Assembly: GCF_000820145.1 (NCBI RefSeq)
Contig: NZ_CDBW01000017.1
Location: 186,001 to 250,000 of the forward strand
DNA: 64,000 nt
Reading direction: 5' to 3'
Origin: Aeromonas sobria
GTDB taxonomy: Bacteria > Pseudomonadota > Gammaproteobacteria > Enterobacterales > Aeromonadaceae
The translations under genes and the position numbers were made by a program. Below the pieces are notes generated by a model. It did no database searches. It was not told the origin of the DNA and worked only from the letters and a program-made list of their open reading frames with translations. This document shows, one piece after another, positions 1 through 9,319 of the stretch. Each line of letters opens with the position of its first letter. Within the stretch, counting starts at the first letter, position 1.

Positions 1-1101
1 TGCGCTGCTGGTGGCGGTGGCATCCGATGGGATGTCGGGAAGGGTTGTCGTCCCTTCGGCGGCACTGGCCTGTGCCGCCGTTTGCTCTGCACCTGAGGTC
101 AACGGCGCCACTGTTAACTGTTCTGGCGCTAATTGCTCGGGGGTCAGTGATACCGGCTCGGGTGGCTGATCCGACATCCCCGGGTGCAAAGGCAGCTCGG
201 TTTGGGCCTGCAACTGCTCGGGGGTTACCTTGCTCAAGGCTGGATGGAGGCGGCTGAACTGCTTGACCCGGGCCAGCAGGGTATCGCGCACCGTACGAAC
301 GATGGGGTCCGGCAAGCTGTCCAGCGTCACCAGTTCGGCACTCATCCCGATATTGTTGAGAGAGCTGGTCTGCCCCGGATAGAGGTTGGCCGCGATGCGG
401 CTGCGCTGGTAGTAGGGATGACGTTTGAGCAGCTTGTCGACCTGCTCCCCTTCGATGGGGATGAGGCGAACTTTGCAGCGATTGATGAGATCGCCAATAG
501 AGAGGCTGGGATGACCCTCGACCACAAAGGCGGCATCCAGCGAGCCATCACACAGCCCTTCCAGTGGTTCACTGTTCGACTTGAGCTGGTAGGCGACAAA
601 CTGCCCCGGCTGCCACCCCATGGCCGCCATCAGGGCCTTGCTGGTGATCTGTTCACCGGTGCCGGGGTTGCCCGGATAGACCCGCTTCCCTTCGATATCC
701 GCCAGGGTGGTGATGCCGCTATTGGGGGCGGCCAGCAGGGTCAGCGACTCCTGATAGAGACGAAACAGACTGCGCAGCTCATGGTTGGCGCCCTGCCCGC
801 TGAAGGGGCCGCTGCCGTGCAGGGCGTGATGCAACACATCGGACTGCACCAGCGCCAGCTGTACTTCCCCCTTGTTCAACGCCTTGAGGTTGGCCATGGA
901 GCCACGGGTGCTCTGCACGGTGCAGCTGTCCCCATGGAGGGCATGGCCGGCATTGAGCACCCGGCAGATGGCACCGCCAGTCGGGTAGTAGACGCCATTG
1001 AGCGGGCCGGTGCCTATGGTCAGTGCCTGGCTGCTCAGGGGGAGCAGCGCAGGTAGCGCACAGAGGGGAAGAATAAGGTGACGCAAGATCCGTAGAGACA
1101 T
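1..1101 (-). CDS. TAXI-family TRAP transporter solute-binding protein (C-terminus outside window)
   Basis: The reverse frame is open from an ATG at 1101 to the left edge (367 codons, no stop). Residues 1-26 are a signal peptide ending near SSQA, followed by LTIGTGPLNGVYYPTGGAIC, a typical start for TAXI-type periplasmic receptors. Residues 27-300 contain the family's Q-L-A-L-V-Q-S-D and the G-N-P-G-T-G segments. TAXI proteins bind small organic ligands in the periplasm and hand them to a fused TRAP permease; no permease is visible here. The tail after about residue 300 is rich in P, E, Q, T and A and is unusual for the family, which normally ends near residue 320-330. Family call is good; ligand unknown. 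Confidence 0.85.
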   Translation of the reverse strand, partial: MSLRILRHLILPLCALPALLPLSSQALTIGTGPLNGVYYPTGGAICRVLNAGHALHGDSCTVQSTRGSMANLKALNKGEVQLALVQSDVLHHALHGSGPFSGQGANHELRSLFRLYQESLTLLAAPNSGITTLADIEGKRVYPGNPGTGEQITSKALMAAMGWQPGQFVAYQLKSNSEPLEGLCDGSLDAAFVVEGHPSLSIGDLINRCKVRLIPIEGEQVDKLLKRHPYYQRSRIAANLYPGQTSSLNNIGMSAELVTLDSLPDPIVRTVRDTLLARVKQFSRLHPALSKVTPEQLQAQTELPLHPGMSDQPPEPVSLTPEQLAPEQLTVAPLTSGAEQTAAQASAAEGTTTLPDIPSDATATSSA

Positions 1102-1184
1102 AATTGACCGTTAACTGAGTTGAGCTGTGGCTGACGATGCCGGGTAACAAAGGATGGGGCTGACCCCATCCCGTTGCCGCTTGA

Positions 1185-2330
1185 CTAGGGCTTGCTGTGG
1201 TTGAGGATCGCCCCTTCCATCCGCGCCAGCGCGTCGGTCAGCCGTGCCCTGGTGCAGCCGAAGTTGAGCCGCACGAACTGGCCGTCGCCAAATTGGGCAC
1301 CCGGTGAGAGACCGACTCCGGCCTGCTCGAAGAAGGCGATGGGGTCGGCAAGGCCAAGGGCGCTCACATCGATCCAGGCCAGATAAGTAGCCTGATGGCT
1401 GGCCAGCTTGACGCCGGGCCAGCGGGCAACCGCCTGCTGGATCTGGGCCAGATTGGCCGCCAGATAGTCGAGTTGCTCGGTCAACCACTGCTCGCCACCC
1501 TCATAGGCTGCTTCGGCGGCGACAAAGCCCAGCAGGTTGACATCGGCGCTGATGCCGCGCATCGCCTGCTGCAGCCGGAAGCGCAGACGGGCGTTGGGGA
1601 TGATGGCGAAGGAGCAGCACAGACCGGCGATATTGAAGGTCTTGCTCGGGGCCATCATCACCGCGCAGCGTTCGGCCGCTTCTGGACTGATGGCGCCGTA
1701 GGGAATGTGGCGGGCATTTTTATCCAGCAGCAGATCGCAGTGGATTTCATCGGAGCAGATCACCAGATTGTGGCGCGCGGCGATGGCATCGATGGCCAGC
1801 AGTTCGTCACGGGTGAAGATGGTGCCGCCCGGGTTGTGGGGGTTGCAGAGCAGTAGCAGATCTGCGGCGGGGGCCTGACGCTCCAGCTCTGCCAGATCCA
1901 GCACCCAGCGGCCTGCCTCTTCAATCATCGGCACTGTGAGCAGCGGACGGTCGTTGAAACCGGGGGCCTGCAGGAAGGGGTAATAGACCGGCTTGGGAGT
2001 GATAATGCCGCGGCCATTCTGGCTCCACGCCTTGCAGGCGAGGTTGAGCCCGGGCACTACGCCCGGCAGGAACACCAGCCATTCGGGCTCGATAGCCCAG
2101 CCATAGCGGGTCGCCATCCGTTCGATAATGAGTTCGATCAGGCGCGGCGAGGGGCGCGAGTAGCCAAAAATGCCGTGGGCAACCCGGGCGGTCAGCGCCT
2201 CGACCACCGCAGGGGGGGAGGCAAAGTCGGTATCGGCAACCCACATGGGCAGCACATCCTGATCCTTGTACTTGTCCCACTTCAGGCTCATGGTGCCACT
2301 GCGCTCTATTTCCCGATCAAAATCAAACAT
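1185..2330 (-). CDS. MalY/PatB-type PLP-dependent aminotransferase (C-S lyase)
   Basis: 381 residues, the usual length for the MalY/PatB branch of fold-type I aminotransferases, which act as cystathionine beta-lyases. The N-terminal signature runs MFDFDREIERSGTMSLKWDK, then VLPMWVADTDF. The NPHNPGG motif is near residue 163, SDEIH at about 193, and the Schiff-base lysine is expected at K230 in APSKTFNIAGL. The start follows an appropriately placed AGGAG-like sequence. It is distinct from the second family member at 53207, which lies in the mal cluster. It probably cleaves cystathionine or a related cysteine thioether in the cytoplasm. The gene stands alone, with the TAXI gene downstream on the same strand. 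Confidence 0.85.
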   Translation of the reverse strand: MFDFDREIERSGTMSLKWDKYKDQDVLPMWVADTDFASPPAVVEALTARVAHGIFGYSRPSPRLIELIIERMATRYGWAIEPEWLVFLPGVVPGLNLACKAWSQNGRGIITPKPVYYPFLQAPGFNDRPLLTVPMIEEAGRWVLDLAELERQAPAADLLLLCNPHNPGGTIFTRDELLAIDAIAARHNLVICSDEIHCDLLLDKNARHIPYGAISPEAAERCAVMMAPSKTFNIAGLCCSFAIIPNARLRFRLQQAMRGISADVNLLGFVAAEAAYEGGEQWLTEQLDYLAANLAQIQQAVARWPGVKLASHQATYLAWIDVSALGLADPIAFFEQAGVGLSPGAQFGDGQFVRLNFGCTRARLTDALARMEGAILNHSKP

Positions 2331-2534
2331 GCGAACTCCTTGTGCTGGTCGGATGGGGGTTCACTCTACGGGGTCACGGCCCGAGTCGCAAGGCGTACAC
2401 AGTCCCATGCCAGCTGATGTAATCCTTGGGCAAACCTTGAGCCAGCTGTTGATAATGACATAAGATATGTGCCGCTATTTTATACGGCCGTAGTCAGTTG
2501 GCCCGCCTTTTTCCTTCCAATCAGTGGTAACGCA

Positions 2535-3707
2535 ATGAGCTTGTCGATAGCGGCGGTAAAACGTCCGGATCCGGTGTCCCTTTCATTTCTGGCGGTGACC
2601 TTCATGACCGGCGTCGCGGTGGCGCTGCAGGTGCCGACCTTGAGCCTGTTTCTGGCCGAGGAGGTGCAGGTGCGCCCCGTTCTGGTGGGGCTTTTTTACA
2701 CCATCAATGCGGTGGTGGGCATTCTGGTCAGCCAGTGGCTGGGTCATCGCTCCGACAACAAGGGGGATCGCAAGCGACTGATCCTGCGCTGCTGTTTTGC
2801 CGGAGTTGCCCTTTCGCTGCTGTTTGCCTGGAACCGCAACTACTGGTTATTGGCGAGTCTGGGGGTGTTGCTGGCGGCACTGGCGGCCACCGCTAGCCCA
2901 CAGCTGTTTGCCCTGGCGCGGGAGTATTCTGACAGCCGTAACAAGCGGGCAGACATGTTCAGCTCGGTGATGCGGGCTCAATTTTCTCTGGCCTGGGTCA
3001 TAGGCCCGCCCATCGCCTTTGCGCTGGCCATAGGCTATGGCTTCGAGCTGATGTACCTTGCCTCGGCGCTGGCCTATCTGCTCTGCGCATTTGTGGTGTG
3101 GCGCTGGTTACCCTCCCTGCCGCTACCCAAAATGGCTGAAGAGACCGAGCGGGTCAGCAGCTGGCGGGATCCGGCCGTGCGGGCGCTCTTTATCGCCTCC
3201 ACCCTGATGTGGACCTGCAACAGCATGTACCTCATCAATATGCCGCTTTATATCACCCGGGAGTTGGGACTGGATGAGAAGCTCGCAGGGATATTGATGG
3301 GCACTGCCGCTGCCATCGAGATCCCCTTTATGTTGCTGGCAGGCTACTACACGGCCCGTTTTGGCAAGCGCCCCATGATGTTGCTGGCGGTGTTGTCCGG
3401 CGCTTTTTTTTATACCGGACTGGTGACCCTCACTGATCAATACGCCCTGATTGGGCTGCAACTATTCAATGCCATTTTCATCGGCATAGTGGCGGGAATC
3501 GGCATGTCTTACTTTCAGGATCTGATGCCGGGACGGGCAGGAGTGGCGACCACCCTGTTTGCCAACAGCATCCGTACCGGTTCCATTATGGCGGGGGCCA
3601 TCGCCGGTGTGGTGGCGGAGGTGTGGAGTTTTCACGGGGTCTTTATGGTGGCACTGGTATTGGCGCTGGTGGCACTGGCCGCCTGCTGGCGGGTGCCCAA
3701 CGTCTGA
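2535..3707 (+). CDS. SetA/SetB-type sugar efflux MFS transporter
   Basis: 390 residues with about twelve hydrophobic segments. The sequence LFLAEEVQVRPVLVGLFYT and the loop after TM2 (WLGHRSDNKGDRK) match the sugar-efflux (Set) branch of the major facilitator superfamily, whose members export glycosides and lactose-like sugars. The ATG at 2535 is preferred over an upstream ATG at 2469 because the extra 22 residues do not resemble the family, while MSLSIAAVKRPDPVSLSF leads directly into TM1. It converges with the LysR gene, with only 15 bases between stop codons. Substrate is inferred from family only. Confidence 0.8.
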   Translation: MSLSIAAVKRPDPVSLSFLAVTFMTGVAVALQVPTLSLFLAEEVQVRPVLVGLFYTINAVVGILVSQWLGHRSDNKGDRKRLILRCCFAGVALSLLFAWNRNYWLLASLGVLLAALAATASPQLFALAREYSDSRNKRADMFSSVMRAQFSLAWVIGPPIAFALAIGYGFELMYLASALAYLLCAFVVWRWLPSLPLPKMAEETERVSSWRDPAVRALFIASTLMWTCNSMYLINMPLYITRELGLDEKLAGILMGTAAAIEIPFMLLAGYYTARFGKRPMMLLAVLSGAFFYTGLVTLTDQYALIGLQLFNAIFIGIVAGIGMSYFQDLMPGRAGVATTLFANSIRTGSIMAGAIAGVVAEVWSFHGVFMVALVLALVALAACWRVPNV

Positions 3708-3722
3708 CGGGGGATTTAGCTG

Positions 3723-4637
3723 TTACTTGCCGTGCCGGGGCTGGGCGTGCGGGAGCTGGGATGACTCACTCTGATATTCGTTGCGCAGGCAGCGCAGCAG
3801 CAGTTCGGTAGCGGGGCCGAGGGATTCGGGAGAGAGGGTCAGCAGATAGGTGTAGAGGTGGCGCTCGTTGCCACTCTCCAGATCCAGCTGTATGAGTGAA
3901 CCTTCCGCCAGCTCCCGCTCCACCAGATGGCGCGGCAGCCAGGCGTAGCCAAGGCCAAGACGCAGCATGGCGGTCACTTCGTGGTAGTGGGTGGCCTTCC
4001 AGCCGATGTCATCCGCATCGTTCCAGTCTACCGAGCGGTGAATGGGGGGATGCAGGCTTATCTGGTTGTGGCCGGTCAATACGTCGCTGCGGATCGCGCC
4101 CTTCTCCTGTGCCAGCGGATGGCTGGCGGCGCAGAGGGGCAGCAGGGATACCTCGTCCAGCGGCAGGCCTGCCCGATCGCCGGGCAGGTGCTCGGAGAGC
4201 ATCAGGTCTCCCGGTTGCAGGGCATTGAAGTGGCAGTGAATACGTTCGTGCAGATTGACCCGGCAACCCCGGCTGCGGGGATAGAAGCTGGCCAGCGCCC
4301 GATAGAGGCGATCCCTTGGCTGCAACGCCGAGACATAGAGGTTGATCTGCGGCTCCCAATGGCGCTCTAAATTGTTGGCCAGATTCTCCAGCTCTTCCAC
4401 CTGCTGGCTCAACTGACGGGCCCGCTTGAGGAAGATCTCTCCCGCAGGGGTCAGCACCGCCTTGCGACCGCGCACCTCCAGCAAGGGCACCCCCAAACTC
4501 TGCTGCAACTTCGCAACCGCATGATTGAGGGAGGATTGGCTCTTATTCAGCGCCTCAGCCGCCTGGGCGTAGCCGCCGCAATCGACTACCGCCTGAAAGA
4601 TCCGCCATTGCTCAAACGTGCTCTTGGGACGAAACAT
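3723..4637 (-). CDS. LysR-family transcriptional regulator
   Basis: 304 residues, normal LTTR length. The N-terminal winged helix-turn-helix is visible at residues 10-70 (QAVVDCGGYAQAAEALNKSQ, then SLNHAVAKLQQSLGVPLL and KAVLTPAGE). The remainder is the effector-binding domain. There is no divergent partner gene directly upstream: yciK lies upstream on the same strand. The target is therefore unclear; the convergent efflux pump downstream is a possible but unproven target. Confidence 0.85.
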   Translation of the reverse strand: MFRPKSTFEQWRIFQAVVDCGGYAQAAEALNKSQSSLNHAVAKLQQSLGVPLLEVRGRKAVLTPAGEIFLKRARQLSQQVEELENLANNLERHWEPQINLYVSALQPRDRLYRALASFYPRSRGCRVNLHERIHCHFNALQPGDLMLSEHLPGDRAGLPLDEVSLLPLCAASHPLAQEKGAIRSDVLTGHNQISLHPPIHRSVDWNDADDIGWKATHYHEVTAMLRLGLGYAWLPRHLVERELAEGSLIQLDLESGNERHLYTYLLTLSPESLGPATELLLRCLRNEYQSESSQLPHAQPRHGK

Positions 4638-4741
4638 AATTCAACCTGATTGGAGATAGGATGGTCAGGGGCTGCTACAGGGAGCCGGAGCTCCCTATTC
4701 AATTTAATCCCTGCGGCACAACACTCTGGGTATTTTATTGA

Positions 4742-4815
4742 TTTATTTGGGCTGGGCCACGCAACTTGTTTATTTAGGCTGCGCCATCTGTTTATTTCGG
4801 CTGAGCCACAAAGGT
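4742..4815 (-). repeat. Three degenerate copies of the yciK 3' end
   Basis: The last codons of yciK (V-A-Q-P-K-stop, ending at 4792) recur twice further downstream. On the minus strand the copies near 4769 and 4742 read M-A-Q-P-K-stop and V-A-Q-P-K-stop. Each keeps the stop codon and differs at synonymous positions. Spacing is 22 and 27 bases. Confidence 0.75.
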
Positions 4816-5547
4816 CTGGCCGGTTTTGCCGCGGCTGTCTGATCCCATCAGGTAGAGGTAGAGCGGCATCAGATCGGCCGGGGTCTTGAGGTTCATGGGA
4901 TCTTCCGCCGGGAAGGCGCTGGCGCGCATCTTGGTACGGGTGCCGCCCGGATTGAGGGTATTGACCCGCACGCCGGTGTTCTCCAGCTCGTCGGCCAGCA
5001 CTTCCATCATCCCCTCGATGGCGAATTTGGAGATGGCATAGGTACCCCAGTAGGCGCGCCCTTTGCGCCCCACGCTGGAGGAGGTGTAGACAATGGAGGC
5101 ATCGCCCTGCGCCTTGGCGGTCTGGCGCAGCAGTGGCAGCAGCGCCTGAGTCAGCAGGAATTCCGATTTGACGTTGACCTGCATCACCTCGTCCCACTCC
5201 TTCTCCTGAATGTGTTCAAACGGGGATAGGGTGCCAAGCAGACCGGCATTGAACAGCACGCCGTCGAGGCGGCCAAACTGCTGGGCGAAGGTTTCGGCCA
5301 TGCCACGGTAGTGGGCGGCGGTGGCCCCTTTCAGATCCACCGGCACGATGGCGGGCAGCGGATAACCGGCGGCTTCAATCTGGTCATACACGGCTTCGAG
5401 TTTGGCGCTGGTGCGGCCGAGCAGGATCACGGTGGCACCGTGGGCGGCGTAGGTGAGGGCGGCTTCGCGGCCGATCCCGTCGCCGGCACCGGTGACCAGA
5501 ATGACTTTATCCTTGAGCAGATCGCGGGGCGCCTGATAATCGAGCAT
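4792..5547 (-). CDS. yciK: YciK-family short-chain oxidoreductase
   Basis: 251 residues. The Rossmann NAD(P)-binding motif VTGAGDGIG is near residue 20, NAG occurs near residue 95, and the catalytic Tyr-Lys pair lies in YWGTYAISK. The family is a classical short-chain dehydrogenase of unknown physiological substrate, usually called YciK. The start at 5547 (MLDYQAPRDLLKDK) fits the family and follows an AGGAG; the longer frame to 5718 has no family similarity. It is divergent from sohB, an arrangement also seen in enterobacteria. Degenerate copies of its own 3' end lie just downstream. Confidence 0.9.
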   Translation of the reverse strand: MLDYQAPRDLLKDKVILVTGAGDGIGREAALTYAAHGATVILLGRTSAKLEAVYDQIEAAGYPLPAIVPVDLKGATAAHYRGMAETFAQQFGRLDGVLFNAGLLGTLSPFEHIQEKEWDEVMQVNVKSEFLLTQALLPLLRQTAKAQGDASIVYTSSSVGRKGRAYWGTYAISKFAIEGMMEVLADELENTGVRVNTLNPGGTRTKMRASAFPAEDPMNLKTPADLMPLYLYLMGSDSRGKTGQTFVAQPK

Positions 5548-5769
5548 GACAACTCCTGTTAACAAATTCCGGCCATAAGTGCATGGCAATCGGCGCCAAG
5601 TGTACTGATCCGCGCGCCTGTTTGACCAGCTAGCGACAAGAAAAATGTGAACAAAATAGAGAGGTTGTGATGGTACAGTTGGTTTTTCGGCACGCTGACT
5701 GCGATTTTTTGCGCGCATCCGCCAAACTCCCTAGAATGTGACGAAAACCGATCCATTCTGGAGTCCATC

Positions 5770-6777
5770 GTGACATTTCTGACCGAATACGGCCTGTTTC
5801 TGGCCAAGACAGTGACTTTCCTGCTGGCCATCGGCGCCATCATCCTGATGATCGTCAGCAGCCGCCAGCCGAAAGCGCGCAAGGGAGAGCTGGTGGTGAC
5901 CGATCTTTCGAGCGAGCTGGAGCAGGGGCAGTTTGCGCTCAAGAGCGCGCTGGCCAGCAAGGCCGAGCGCAAGGTGCTGGAAAAGCAGCAGAAAGAGGAA
6001 CAGAAAAAGCGCGCCAAGGCGGGTGATGAGCGCAGCCGCCTGTTCGTGATCGATTTCAACGGCAGCATGGATGCCAAAGAGGTGGCCTCCCTGCGCGAGG
6101 AGGTGAGCGCGGTGATCGGCGTGGCCCAGCCCGGCGACGAGGTGCTGCTGCGGCTCGAATCCGGTGGCGGCGTGGTGCACGGTTACGGCTTGGCTGCCTC
6201 CCAGTTGCAGCGGCTGCGCGATCGTGACATCAAACTCACCGTGGCCATCGACAAGGTGGCGGCGAGCGGCGGCTACATGATGGCCTGTGTGGCGGATCAG
6301 ATCCTGGCGGCCCCCTTTGCGATCGTCGGCTCCATCGGGGTGATCGCCCAGCTGCCGAACTTCAACAAGTTGCTGAAAAAGCACGACATCGAATTTGAAA
6401 TGCACACCGCCGGCCAGTACAAGCGCACCATCACCATGTTCGGTGAGAACGACGATCTGGGGCGCGAGAAGTTTCGCGAGGAGCTGACGGCGATCCACGA
6501 GCGCTTCAAGGCCTTTGTGGCCGAACACCGCCCGCAACTCGATATCGATCAGGTCACGACCGGTGAGCACTGGCTGGCGAGTCAGGCCAAGGGGCTGGGG
6601 CTGGTGGATACCCTCTGCACCAGCGATGACTACCTGCTGGCGCAGGCCAGCCACCACAAGGTGATCGGCATCAGCTATCGCAAGCCAAAAAGCCTGGCCC
6701 AGAAGCTGGGGCAGCAGGGCGCTCAGGCGCTCGAAGCCGGATTGGGCCGTCTGTGGCAACAGAGCCCCTGGCGCTAA
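5770..6777 (+). CDS. sohB: SohB inner-membrane serine peptidase
   Basis: 335 residues. One N-terminal membrane segment (about residues 10-30) is followed by a charged linker and an S49/SppA-type peptidase domain. The proposed nucleophile is S166 in the AASGGYMMA motif and the general base lysine lies near K218 in GQYKRT, the usual S49 spacing. It starts with GTG at 5770 after a GGAG. SohB is a signal-peptide-peptidase-like protease that acts at the inner membrane on the periplasmic side. A strong terminator follows at 6818. Confidence 0.92.
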   Translation: MTFLTEYGLFLAKTVTFLLAIGAIILMIVSSRQPKARKGELVVTDLSSELEQGQFALKSALASKAERKVLEKQQKEEQKKRAKAGDERSRLFVIDFNGSMDAKEVASLREEVSAVIGVAQPGDEVLLRLESGGGVVHGYGLAASQLQRLRDRDIKLTVAIDKVAASGGYMMACVADQILAAPFAIVGSIGVIAQLPNFNKLLKKHDIEFEMHTAGQYKRTITMFGENDDLGREKFREELTAIHERFKAFVAEHRPQLDIDQVTTGEHWLASQAKGLGLVDTLCTSDDYLLAQASHHKVIGISYRKPKSLAQKLGQQGAQALEAGLGRLWQQSPWR

Positions 6778-6817
6778 GCCCACCCCTCTGGCATTAGCCC
6801 GAGGGGAATCCCGTGAT

Positions 6818-6853
6818 AAAAAGGCCAGCCGATGCCCACCGGCTGGCCTTTTT
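6818..6853 (+). terminator. Rho-independent terminator after sohB
   Basis: Stem GGCCAGCC/GGCTGGCC with a short loop, preceded by an A-run and followed by TTTTT. It lies between sohB and the next MFS gene, which argues against the upstream start at 6832 for that gene. Confidence 0.9.
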
Positions 6854-6978
6854 GCATCCGGTTGCACCTTGTCGGTGAGCGAGCGTTGTTTCTATTGAAG
6901 CCCTCTGTTACAACTGAATGCTTTCCCCGTTTAATGAAGGATCTTGTGGTAACAGCTGCGGGGTCATGGAGCATAGCT

Positions 6979-8202
6979 ATGTTATGGAGCACCTTCAGGC
7001 ACTTTACCCCGCTGGTCTGGATCGTCATTCTGGGCACCTTCATGGTGCGCACCAGCTACTACATGGTGTGGCCCTTCCTCTCCATCCTGCTCTATCGGGA
7101 GTATGACCTGTCGGCCACCTTCATCGGCCTGTTGCTGGGGGGCTCTATGGCCCTCTCCACTCTGGTGAGTTTTTATGGCGGCTGGCTCTCTGATCGCTTC
7201 GGGCGGCGCAGCATACTGCTGACCGGTTGTCTGGTGGCGATGCTCTGTTTCGGCCTGCTCGGTTTTTCGCACACTGTGTTCTGGCTCGGGATCGGGGTGA
7301 TGGGCAGTGGCCTCTCGTCGGGGCTCATCGATGCCCCCGGCAAGGCATTGATGGCTGACAGTCTGGCCTCGGCCAAGGCGCGGGAGCTGGCACTGCACCT
7401 GCGCTATTTTTTGCTCAACCTGGGGGCCGCGCTGGGGCCGCTGCTCGGGGTGACCCTCGGGATCAACGCCCAGCAGGAGACCTTCCTGTTTTTGGTGGTG
7501 AGCTATCTGCTGCTGGCGCTGGCCTTTGGCTGGGGATTTCGCCAGGCCGGTAGCACTGGCAAGCCGGGGACGGCTGGCCCCGGCTTGCGGGATGCCATCA
7601 AGGTGTTGCTGGCGGATCGCGCCTTCCTGCTGCTGGTGATGGCCAACCTGTTGATGGTGCTGGTCTACTCCCAGTTTCACTCGCCGCTGGTGCAATACCT
7701 GACCCGGGCTGGCATGCCGCAGGTGGCCGAGCTGATTGCCCTGCTGGTGGCGACCAATGCCCTCACCGTGGTGCTGCTGCAATTTCCGCTGCTGCGGTTG
7801 CTGTCGCGCTGGCCGGTGCGGGTGCGGCTTCATATCGGTATGGCGCTGTTTCTGGCGGCCCAGCTGCTCTTCGCGCTGGGAGACCCGACGGTGCGCAGCC
7901 ACTGGTTTGGCGCCGTGCTGCTGCTCAGCATCGGCGAGACCATTCTGTTCCCTCTGCTCAACGTGCTGATCGACCAGATGGCCCCCGCTCATCTCAAGGG
8001 GAGCTATTTTGGTGCCAGCGCGCTGGCCGGGTTGGGAGGGGCTGCAGGCGCCCTACTGGGAGGCTGGATCCTCGAGCAGTGGAGCGGCCAGCTGCTCTAT
8101 GTGCTGATGGCGCTGCTCTGTGTGGCGATTTTTGTGCTTTATGAGTGGGGGGCCAGAGTACAGCGTCCCGCTGCGGCCACGTCTGTGGTGGAGCGGAACT
8201 GA
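6979..8202 (+). CDS. MFS multidrug/metabolite transporter (DHA1-like)
   Basis: About 407 residues and twelve hydrophobic segments. The loop between TM2 and TM3 carries the MFS signature GGWLSDRFGRRS. The start at 6979 (MLWSTFRHFTPL) has a GGAG nine bases upstream. The longer frame beginning at 6832 starts inside the sohB terminator and is rejected; 6934 remains a possible alternative. Most likely a drug or small-molecule exporter in the inner membrane. The substrate cannot be read from sequence. Confidence 0.8.
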   Translation: MLWSTFRHFTPLVWIVILGTFMVRTSYYMVWPFLSILLYREYDLSATFIGLLLGGSMALSTLVSFYGGWLSDRFGRRSILLTGCLVAMLCFGLLGFSHTVFWLGIGVMGSGLSSGLIDAPGKALMADSLASAKARELALHLRYFLLNLGAALGPLLGVTLGINAQQETFLFLVVSYLLLALAFGWGFRQAGSTGKPGTAGPGLRDAIKVLLADRAFLLLVMANLLMVLVYSQFHSPLVQYLTRAGMPQVAELIALLVATNALTVVLLQFPLLRLLSRWPVRVRLHIGMALFLAAQLLFALGDPTVRSHWFGAVLLLSIGETILFPLLNVLIDQMAPAHLKGSYFGASALAGLGGAAGALLGGWILEQWSGQLLYVLMALLCVAIFVLYEWGARVQRPAAATSVVERN

Positions 8203-8236
8203 CCCGGTTAACGCAGGGATCCTTGATGCTGAATGT

Positions 8237-9319
8237 TCAGTGAGTGCTACCCGGTGTCTTTTCTTTGAGCGCTTTCTTGGCTGCGTACATCCTCTCGTCT
8301 GCCAGCCGGATCAGGTTTAGCCCGTCGTCGTAGTGCTCCGGCCCGGTCTGCACTATGCCGATGCTGAGGGTGAGATTGCCCAACTGTTCCTTGACGGTGT
8401 TGACCAATCGTTTGAGATAGATATCCCGCGCCTGACTCTCGTTGCAGTTGGGCAGGATCAGGCAGAACTCGTCTCCGCCATAACGAAAGCAGCTGTCTTC
8501 GGCGCGAAAGACCTGACGGATGCAGTGGCCGACGATACGCAGGATCTCGTCGCCGCGCTGGTGTCCTTCGGTATCGTTGATTTGCTTGAAGTTGTCGATA
8601 TCGAGATAGGCGAGGGTCATGGGTTCGGCACGGCGCTGACAGGTGCGCAGGCTCAACAGCAACAGCTCGTTGAGGTGGCGAACGTTGAGCAATCCGGTCA
8701 GGGCATCGGTGCGGTTCAGCTCCTCCAGCTGCCTGGTCCGTTCGCGTACTTTCTGCTCCAGACTCTTGGCATAGTTCTCTGACTTCTCTCTGGAGGACTC
8801 TATTTCCGACACCAGACTGCGAATGTAGGTTTCAAAGACCAGGGTGATGTCGAACAGAAAGAGCTTGTCCAGTGCGGCCAGCATGACGAGGCGCTCCGGT
8901 TCATCGTGGATCTGCTCGAAAATATCCTCGATCAGCAGGGCCTTGAGGGTGTTGATGGCGGCCAGATAGAGCTTGGGTTCGACCCCGATCCGCTTGTGAA
9001 CCAGCCCGATCCGCAGCCGGTTGTTGACGTACTCCAGATCGTAATGGCCGCTGAAGAGATCGAGCACATAACGCCGTTGCGCGGTGCGTAACCGGATGAG
9101 GGTGTCGGCATCCCCGATCAGCAGGGCGATTTCGGTGATGGCCGTCTGTTGCTGGTAGAAGCGATCGACCAGGGCATCGATCCGTGGTTCTATCTTGCTG
9201 CAATAGCTTGCCAGCCGTACTACATCCTGTTCATTGAGCAGCAATAACTCCTTGCGATGGGCAATCTCGAATTCGGTGATCCTCATCTGTTCAAGCAGGG
9301 TCTGTTCGGTCGGATTCAT
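8237..9319 (-). CDS. Globin-coupled diguanylate cyclase (DosC-like)
   Basis: 360 residues. Residues 1-165 resemble the sensor globin of globin-coupled sensors. The likely proximal heme ligand is H108 in GLVHKRIGVEPKLY, a hallmark context. A short coiled coil (about 170-200) links to a GGDEF domain with an intact active site GGDEF at 281-285. An inhibitory-site R-x-x-D (RAED, 272-275) sits five residues before it. It should make cyclic di-GMP in the cytoplasm in response to oxygen or another heme ligand, with product inhibition. The start at 9319 has a GAGGAC upstream; the frame could open at 9424 but that extension is not family-like. Confidence 0.88.
   Translation of the reverse strand: MNPTEQTLLEQMRITEFEIAHRKELLLLNEQDVVRLASYCSKIEPRIDALVDRFYQQQTAITEIALLIGDADTLIRLRTAQRRYVLDLFSGHYDLEYVNNRLRIGLVHKRIGVEPKLYLAAINTLKALLIEDIFEQIHDEPERLVMLAALDKLFLFDITLVFETYIRSLVSEIESSREKSENYAKSLEQKVRERTRQLEELNRTDALTGLLNVRHLNELLLLSLRTCQRRAEPMTLAYLDIDNFKQINDTEGHQRGDEILRIVGHCIRQVFRAEDSCFRYGGDEFCLILPNCNESQARDIYLKRLVNTVKEQLGNLTLSIGIVQTGPEHYDDGLNLIRLADERMYAAKKALKEKTPGSTH

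Noticed and set aside
6832..6978. Earlier start for the second MFS gene
   Set aside because: It would begin inside the sohB terminator and add about 49 residues without family similarity.
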